This document shows positions 60,801-64,000 of a DNA stretch of 64,000 nt, one piece after another. The stretch lies in contig OZ014413.1 in NCBI GenBank assembly GCA_963965975.1, forward strand, positions 2,552,001 to 2,616,000, read 5' to 3'. A model generated the notes under the pieces. That model was not told where the DNA came from. It ran no database searches and saw only the letters and a list, made by a program, of their open reading frames with translations. The stretch's first letter is position 1, and each line of letters opens with the position of its first letter. Both the position numbers and the translations under genes were made by a program. Origin of the DNA: Xestospongia bergquistia (lineage: Eukaryota > Porifera > Demospongiae > Haplosclerida > Petrosiidae).

Positions 60801-63671
60801 TATCCATCCAACTTTGTAGTATTAATGAAACTTTATCAACATTGCTCATACTTGTAAATTGTAAACCTTGTAATGTACTAAAAGAAACACGGAGGCCCAC
60901 ACCAAGTTCATACCATTTATAACTAATTGAAGACAATAGTCTCAACAGGTCGTGTCGTGTTGGAGCTAATTTTAAAATACCAGGAATAACTGAAATATGA
61001 ACAAAAAAAGAAATGAACAATATTAATTATCTAAATATATGTATCTATTATATAAAAGTAATAATAAACAGCTTAAAATTTGAAAGTACATGTAGGTATC
61101 ACAATGCCCTATAAGTACTATAAAAGGCAGGTATAATACATTGTGCACGCACAATCCCTACAAAAGTAGCCTAGTAGCTATAAGAGAATATAGATTTGTA
61201 TTTTCACTGTCTTGTTTCGCTAGTTTTGGTAGAGTCATCTGTATTTTCAATTTATATTCTAAATGCTTTAATTACTTGCTCGTCTTCTATATTTGCAAGA
61301 ATGCATGATGGCAGGTAAGTGTTTAAATAGGTATGTATGCATGCAGAAGCCATAATCAGTTGTTAAAGGTGACTGAATTAACTTTGTAAGATTATCATTT
61401 TATTCCAAAAAGTAAAAGGAGAAATTGACCCTTCATTTAGTTAAAACTTGTTAGAGAAAACCAAATACTGCATATCAGTAACATTGCACTTTTAGAAAAC
61501 ATTTTCAAGAAGTATTGCATTCACTATATATATTGCAATAAAGTGGTCTGACTATCATACAGGACTCTTTAGTGTTCTGCAGAATCAAAAGGTAATAGTT
61601 ACACATTGTTCATTAAAATCTATTAGAGGCTTTTAATGATCTAGGTAGCATATTAAAACTTAATAATGCTGTACATTACAAGACTAAAAGGTGAGTATAC
61701 TGATCTGCTTATAGACAAAAGTCTTGTTCTTTCCCTGACTAGCTGCAATATAACCATTAATTAAATGAATAACACTACTGACTATCGCTAATTTTAAAGA
61801 AAAATGCATGGTTGATCACAAGGCTAGCAACATTGACACTAAAGCATGTACTGAAAGTACTATATGGAAATCAGACCAATGTTTTTCATTGTATTATACT
61901 TAATACAATTATAATACATTGTATAATACAATGTTTAAGAATGTTTCCTGTATAATATTTCTTCCTTGTTTTTGTTTGTTTTTAAATACAAGTGTATAGT
62001 ATATATACCTAATTTCATGCATTCAACGACAACTAATAGGAAGTTGAGAGGCTCATTCTGCAACTAATGCACCATTTTGTCTCCATTATCAAGCTTTAGC
62101 TTCAACTAAATAATGGGCATTGAAGCAATTTTCAATTAGAGATTACATTTATGTAATAAAACAATAGTGTCAAGAAATCAGTTCAGTCAGCCTTCAAAAG
62201 AAGCGTGAACCATTGCTGGCCATTCACTTTATTTAGCATGAGTATCATGCACTATACTTGAAAACTACAAAGAAGGTAATGGAGTTGTTTGAAACTGTTG
62301 TAAAATCACAATATGCAGATTATGCTGGAAGCTACATCACAAGTGTAGCAATTTGCAATAGTTTAGCAACAAAGGATGTGGCTTAAAAAGTTCTGAAGTA
62401 GAGTGGTGACAATGTAATTCAGTCCACTTTATACAAACTCATGTAAGACCAATGTTATCGTTAATGACTTCTGAACATTTGAACAAATAATAGTTATGTC
62501 GAAACAAATTTGATTTGTTGAAATAATGCTTTAGATATTTGCACATGAAGCATGTACCTACTTTTGTACTTATCACATTAGAGCTAATACATCAATTCAG
62601 TTGTTACAAAGACTGGTAGAATGAATGTGATATAGGTGAATCCAGTTTTATAAAAAGCAATCATCATTCTGTATGTTTTTGTAATTCTTATATGCATGAT
62701 ATGCCAAAAAAAATTCCTGGATGAGCATCTAAATAATTACTATGGATACTATGACAACAATGCCATTAATAACTCTACATGTATGTAATTAGGCAGTTGT
62801 GTAATAAGTGCACTCGCATGTGTTGATTACTGCATATGTAATTAAGTTAGGTGTTAATGAGCATTAGAATAATGATTGAAGCTCATTTTTTGTCCTTGCT
62901 ATATCTGTTTTTTGTTGCGATCTTTTGTACTTCCAATTAGTTCCATTAAAACTATTTGTCAAAAACCTAGTAACAGACTGCGCATCTTTCAACAAACAAT
63001 TCACATGAATGGCTATGAATCTTATTATGAAAGATATAATTTAATATATATCATTGTGAGATTCATAGTCCAAACATTTTGAATGGCAGTGTTGGTTCTA
63101 TAGATCTCACAGCAGGTCAATATTTAAACGTATTGTACCTAACTGATTATACAGATAGTTCCTTATTCATAATCAGCAAAGTGGCTGGTTTTTACAGACC
63201 TGACGACAAGCTTCATCAGTTCAGTTTTTATAGGCTATATGAATCTTATATGCGTTTACCCCCAGGCCTTTCCTTTCTTAGCAAGGGGCGAACTATTATA
63301 AACTTACTGATTGTACAAAGGGCTATTACAAAACAACCACGTGCAGTACTAATCCAGTATTAACTAATTATTATTAGTGAACAATGTATTGCATTCAGAT
63401 AGAGGCACATATAAACATTAAATATTAAGATTAGAGAATAGTTACCTGTTCTAGGTCCAGGGTTCAGTTCCACATCACCAGATAAAATAAGAAGAAATGA
63501 CAGAAACACAACGATAGATAAGACCATATTACAACCATGATAACGGGCACTAGAAGTTCTTGAAAGAAGTGACTCCTTTCTTCCATTACAACTGTTAGTT
63601 TCTTTGTTGTATGGCATCTGACGAAGACACCATAGCCCAATACTGGCTCTCCATTGACAGGTATCTATCAT
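57885..63671 (-). CDS. Death-domain plus P-loop/COR (ROCO-like) protein with an N-terminal 2A-type signal
   Basis: Exons 63446-63671 (ATG 63669-63671), 60693-60989 and 57885-59938, all phase 1, about 858 residues. Exon 1 ends with a hydrophobic helix MVLSIVVFLSFLLILS directly followed by GDVELNPGP, the full 2A consensus (D-V/I-E-x-N-P-G-P). Exon 2 is a Death domain (DLLRLLSSISYKWYELGVGL...LITWKTIISVIEGPL). Exon 3 has a P-loop GPPGTGKSS, a switch-like VDTGGQAAFLDIAPALLRYN, VLGTFYDQLDN, and a COR-like region (IPARWFLFQLDLDKL; KAALMYYHNLTIFLYFPDIL). Exon 2 to 3 needs a GC-AG intron (donor AAAAG|GCAAGT). In 2A sequences the ribosome skips the Gly-Pro bond, so both a signal-bearing and a free cytosolic product could form. 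The 2.46-kb first intron and possible LINE origin of exon 1 are the main doubts. Confidence 0.75.
60990..63445. other. Large first intron of the Death/ROCO gene
   Basis: No exon recognised on either strand. Two short plus-strand open stretches (62,876-63,363) have no family features. Confidence 0.4.
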
Positions 63672-64000
63672 ATTGTCAAATAATATATTCTGGATGAACA
63701 ACTTGATATAAAGACACCGCCTTTATGGATTATGGGAGAAATCAGATTTCCTTTTGCGTATGATACGAATCCATGGCAACATAAACAATTTGCGCTAATA
63801 AGTAGTTAATAAATAGCGTTAATAAAATTAATATTTTAATAGGAAACGCCATGCTATATATAATACCTATTGTTCTGGAAGATACTATATACTAACCTCA
63901 CAGTGAAACTCTGACTAAAGCTACAAGGTTTAGATAAATCAATTAGCCGCAGTGTTTATGGAAGACTATACCAATAAATATGTGACCTGTTTTTTAAAAT
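63672..64000. other. 5' flank of the Death/ROCO gene
   Basis: No coding exon seen. Presumed promoter region of the minus-strand gene. Confidence 0.4.

Noticed and set aside
62876-63363. Two consecutive plus-strand open frames in the first intron of the Death/ROCO gene
   Set aside because: No family features, no splice support, and amino-acid composition of random AT-rich translation.
1-64000. CRISPR arrays, bacterial operons, tRNA or rRNA genes
   Set aside because: None recognised. The tandem repeats seen are minisatellites or microsatellites without spacer structure, and the intron-containing genes are eukaryotic.

Overview
The window reads as nuclear DNA of an early-branching animal. It is AT-rich, and most host genes carry short GT-AG introns. 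The families present (POT transporter, HECT ligase, TAZ/KIX, Rolling-stone, SULT, IgGFc-binding/AMOP/VWD mosaic, Death-COR protein) together with the LINE, hAT and MULE-type debris are typical of a demosponge. My best guess is Amphimedon queenslandica or a close relative. I inferred this from gene content and intron style, not from a database match. Exon models were built by hand from GT-AG (once GC-AG) sites and checked for phase.

Layout, left to right. 1-1,338: a broken POT/SLC15-like peptide transporter. 1,832-2,239: a short hAT element with intact target-site duplications. 2,387-2,959 (-): a small protein with GHW and NCQDY motifs, with a paralogue at 12,625-13,221 (-) that has one in-frame TGA. 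3,629-8,747 (+): the most striking gene, twelve exons in continuous phase. They join a CBP/p300-like N-terminus, TAZ1 zinc finger and KIX domain to a RING-H2 finger and a HECT ubiquitin-ligase domain. 8,944-10,113 (+): a two-transmembrane-segment protein of unknown family. 10,197-10,790 (-): an unrecognised three-exon gene.

14,002-31,000 is a block of duplicated genes. It holds two Rolling-stone-like membrane proteins (-), one cytosolic sulfotransferase (-) with a decayed copy of its last exon, and three DEDDh-type ISG20/REXO4-like exonucleases (+). One of the exonucleases has lost two catalytic acids. Between them lie a TIR element, MITEs and short repeats.

33,000-37,134 (+) is a decayed Mutator-like (MULE) DNA transposon. 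Its remnants include USP-like and Ulp1-like protease regions, C2H2 fingers, a transposase tail, a SWIM finger and a PHD finger.

39,117-48,272 (-) is a large secreted mosaic gene: signal peptide, IgGFc-binding domain, IPT-like, AMOP, VWD, EGF, then Kunitz, TIL and other Cys-rich modules. A decayed copy of its 3' half lies directly upstream at 49,318-55,442. Both copies share an intronic minisatellite, and the decayed copy also carries a 420-bp foldback element. A 5'-truncated LINE follows.

57,885-63,671 (-) is a Death-domain plus P-loop/COR (ROCO-like) protein. Its first exon encodes a hydrophobic segment ending in a canonical 2A ribosome-skipping motif. A second, phase-matched Death-domain exon lies 3' of it (56,447-56,742). 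The 2A signal, Death/P-loop protein, exonuclease cluster and chimeric E3 ligase suggest innate-immune or stress-signalling content, but this is inference.
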